Assembly: GCF_025717065.2 (NCBI RefSeq)
Contig: NZ_JAOVZO020000019.1
Span: 408,086-472,085 of the forward strand
Source of the DNA: Tahibacter soli
GTDB lineage: Bacteria > Pseudomonadota > Gammaproteobacteria > Xanthomonadales > Rhodanobacteraceae
Direction of reading: 5' to 3'
Length of the DNA: 64,000 nt
Shown one piece after another: positions 62,901-64,000 of the stretch; position 1 is the first letter of the stretch; each line of letters opens with the position of its first letter. The notes beneath the pieces were generated by a model, which was not told where the DNA came from, ran no database searches, and saw nothing but the letters and a program-made list of their open reading frames with translations. The position numbers and the translations under genes were made by a program.

Positions 62901-64000
62901 TGGTCGTCCGCGTCGCGGTGATCGGGTCGTACGTGTTCAGGCGCATGACGGCGCCGGTGCCGGTTTCGGTCACCGACGCGATCTGATGCAAGATCCACTT
63001 CGCGGTATTGTGGTGATGGACCGTCGCTTCGGTGCGGCGGTGGCCGAGCGTGCTCGATCGCACGACCGTCGTCGGTTCGCCGTAATCGTCGAACGCGATC
63101 GCCTCCCACGTGAACGTCGTATCGCGTTCGACGATCTGCCGGCGATCCTGCGGGAACAGCCGCGTCGCCATGTACGTGTCGCCGGATTCGCGGAACGACG
63201 TGCCGATGTCCGCCGGATACGGGCCGGCGTCCGGCGCGCGATGCCGGTACGTCGTCGTGCGCAGCGCCGACGATCCGTTCCAGCCGATGTCGACGCTCAG
63301 CAAGCGCCCTTCGTCCTCGCGATACTTCGTGCCGAACGTATGGCGATTCGTATTGCCTTCCGGGTCGGTCACCGCGACCGTCTTCGTACGCGGGCAGCCG
63401 GCGCCGCAGGCATCGCCGATCGCGTTGTTCTGCGCGGGCGAATACGCGTAGGCCCACGTCAGCGAAGCAATCCCGGGGCCGGTGAGCGTCTTGGACGTCA
63501 GCGCCCAGGTGTCGAACACTTCCGGGTCGCGTTCGAAACCGTGCTGACCGCCGTTCGGCAGGTTGTAGACGATGCAGTTGCTCGCCCGCGCCGGCATGAA
63601 CGCGCGGCCGTGGTGGCGCGGTTCGACGACGAACGTGCCGGTCGCGCCGGACGGGTGCGTGATCGTGCCGCGGCGCGAGGTCGCGCCGCCGAAGGTGCCG
63701 GCCGTGTAGCTGCCCGCACCGACGTTCGAGCAGGTCACCGAGGTCAGGCCATACGAGATATTGGCATCGGTCAGCGACCCGAGCGCGAACGTCCACTTCG
63801 TGTTGTCGGGGAGCTTGACCTCGGTGAGGTCGCCGACGGCGTCGTAGGAATACGTCCACACGCGCGCGCCGGCCGTTACCGTCTTGATGCGATGGCTCGT
63901 GCCGTCATAGGTCAGAGTCAGCAGGCGGCCGTCGTCCGCCGCGATGCTCAGCAGGCGCGCGCGGTCGGCGCCGGGCGCGGTGTCGTAGGTGTACTGTGCG
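59959..64000 (-). CDS. Rhs/YD-repeat polymorphic toxin (5' end beyond the window)
   Basis: At least 1346 residues are visible; the reading frame stays open to the window edge, so the true start is outside. Most of it is YD repeats (Y-x-Y-D-x-x-G-R/N-L-x) that form a hollow shell. The Rhs core ends with G-L-S-Y-M-Q-A-R-Y-Y-D-P-Y-A-G-R-F and D-P-D-G-R-N-P-W. The last ~200 residues are the variable toxin part: a glycine/proline linker, then H-A-V-Q-R-H-S-E-G-R-M-T-G and V-V-R-G-P-G-G-R-E-H-I-L. These resemble BECR/DUF4258-like RNase folds, but only weakly. The tag G-I-F-R-N-G-F-Q lies before the core. GC falls sharply in the toxin part, a sign of exchange. Confidence 0.88.
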   Translation of the reverse strand, partial: AQYTYDTAPGADRARLLSIAADDGRLLTLTYDGTSHRIKTVTAGARVWTYSYDAVGDLTEVKLPDNTKWTFALGSLTDANISYGLTSVTCSNVGAGSYTAGTFGGATSRRGTITHPSGATGTFVVEPRHHGRAFMPARASNCIVYNLPNGGQHGFERDPEVFDTWALTSKTLTGPGIASLTWAYAYSPAQNNAIGDACGAGCPRTKTVAVTDPEGNTNRHTFGTKYREDEGRLLSVDIGWNGSSALRTTTYRHRAPDAGPYPADIGTSFRESGDTYMATRLFPQDRRQIVERDTTFTWEAIAFDDYGEPTTVVRSSTLGHRRTEATVHHHNTAKWILHQIASVTETGTGAVMRLNTYDPITATRTTTRRFGRPVTTMRYHPNGLLWTQTDGANHTTTYTDYHRGIARSVTLADTRTIAADVNDYGEIIALTNPANFTTRYEYDPLGRLKRIDYPDGDVPEWNDTRLTFAPAGPEYGLPVGHWKQTVGTGTALTENILDALWRPVLTRTVDTADVDGTQRMTLRRFDSGGRETYASYPQRTIASVLVNPLPAGTAMTYDAIGRLTDTAASWEGAGTLTTSVRWLDGYTKRTTNARGKIATTTFQAFDEPDESAPLVISAPETAVTTIVRDGFGKPLTMTRSGTYQGNAISAVRRYVYDPQQRLCKTIEPESGATVQAYNGANLVEWTATGQNLASTSSCEQGGVAANQKATYTYDAVNRLTATTYADGATLPITRAYTADGLLETIASDNSTWTTTYNRRRLSTNETLALGGVNYSIDYTYTANGHAASLRYPDGTTVSYAPNALGEATQVGNYATQIATHPNGALASFRYGNNIAHTTRQNVRGLPSNSTDTGVLNDAYTFDENANVTGIADGLGGTFTRTMTYDDLDRLTSATNAALWNGAHTFGYDPLDNLRTTAAPGLNWTHHYHATTQRLERIAAGATNVIAYVTDARGRVTQRNAQTFAIDLADRVKAIGPNVASYRYDGHGRRTTVTKNGATTVQVYSQAGQLLYQSAPVTNDGIFRNGFQQGDANYPPSGGGTKRYVYLGRHLIAEDGTAGRRYIHTDGLGSPVRTTDANGTPSARENYLPYGWGPTPQSAPGYTGHVADAETGLSYMQARYYDPYAGRFLAVDPVDVSIGSFNRYWYARNSPYSNIDPDGRNPWALAQACAASTVCAGAVAGAVAAFVYGVNSRFSMGQGGFVLVNAIYPAMPMAQAGGGSDDPPEKKAPEQVVSASGAGAPPPDGPKKDDKKITKSDHAVQRHSEGRMTGKVTNDIQNARAADVYVQSDGRFVVRGPGGREHILEANGEHVTTMNGRPNSSHLNLLKSGERVRATEQQVQYIKSFVK

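Overview
The window is high-GC (roughly two thirds G+C over most of its length), gene-dense chromosomal DNA from a Gram-negative proteobacterium. Outer-membrane beta-barrels, lipoproteins, an MMPL/RND transporter, a DegP-type periplasmic protease, c-type cytochrome, an Rhs toxin and REPIN-type palindromes all fit. The mix of secreted proteins with '-F-x-D-G-F-E' tails, winged-helix/TPR membrane regulators, DUF1302/DUF1329 genes and CCCTCTCCC hairpins suggests a soil or freshwater gammaproteobacterium near the Lysobacterales/Rhodanobacteraceae or Nevskiales. This placement rests on recollection, not on a search. I saw no tRNA, rRNA, CRISPR array, prophage or transposase gene.

Layout. 0-2.5 kb: the 3' end of a GH94 glucan synthase gene, a BON-domain protein and a divergent Crp/Fnr regulator. 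2.8-6.8 kb: an adenosylcobalamin-dependent (class II) ribonucleotide reductase encoded as two separate genes (nrdJa, nrdJb) with a histone H1-like Ala/Lys-rich gene between them. 7.2-14 kb: a DegP-type protease, an orphan PstS-like binding protein, a HAD phosphatase, an M17 aminopeptidase and an isolated trpE. 14-20.6 kb: a membrane protein, two tandem SEL1/TPR-like genes (one broken by two compensating frameshifts) and a two-component system resembling the dedicated sortase pair PdsR/PdsS. 20.7-32 kb: a secreted S8 protease, a ToxR-like winged-helix/TPR regulator and two large secreted proteins. 32-35.6 kb: housekeeping genes (rpe, djlA-like, cytochrome c, purC, Mpo1-like). 35.6-36.5 kb: a nested palindromic repeat element without genes.

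36.5-46.2 kb is one minus-strand block: extracellular lipase lipoprotein, DUF1302 outer-membrane protein, DUF1329 periplasmic protein, Ycf48-like propeller and MMPL/RND transporter. Together they look like a lipid hydrolysis and trafficking pathway. 47.3-58.2 kb is the most unusual part. After an AT-rich promoter region lies a 52-residue peptide gene with a GxxxGxxxG core, a hairpin that could act as an attenuator, two unfamiliar HEAT-repeat proteins (one with a HxH...H cupin-like metal site), and six translationally coupled genes. Those six encode a NatA/ABC-2 exporter, a Yip1-type membrane protein and a MacA/MacB-type exporter. A second winged-helix/TPR regulator follows. I propose this as a candidate peptide-maturation and export system that I do not recognise from known families.

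58.3-64 kb: an OmpA-like lipoprotein, then a lower-GC island holding an orphan Rhs tip module with a putative immunity gene, a second putative immunity gene and a large Rhs toxin gene that runs off the window end.
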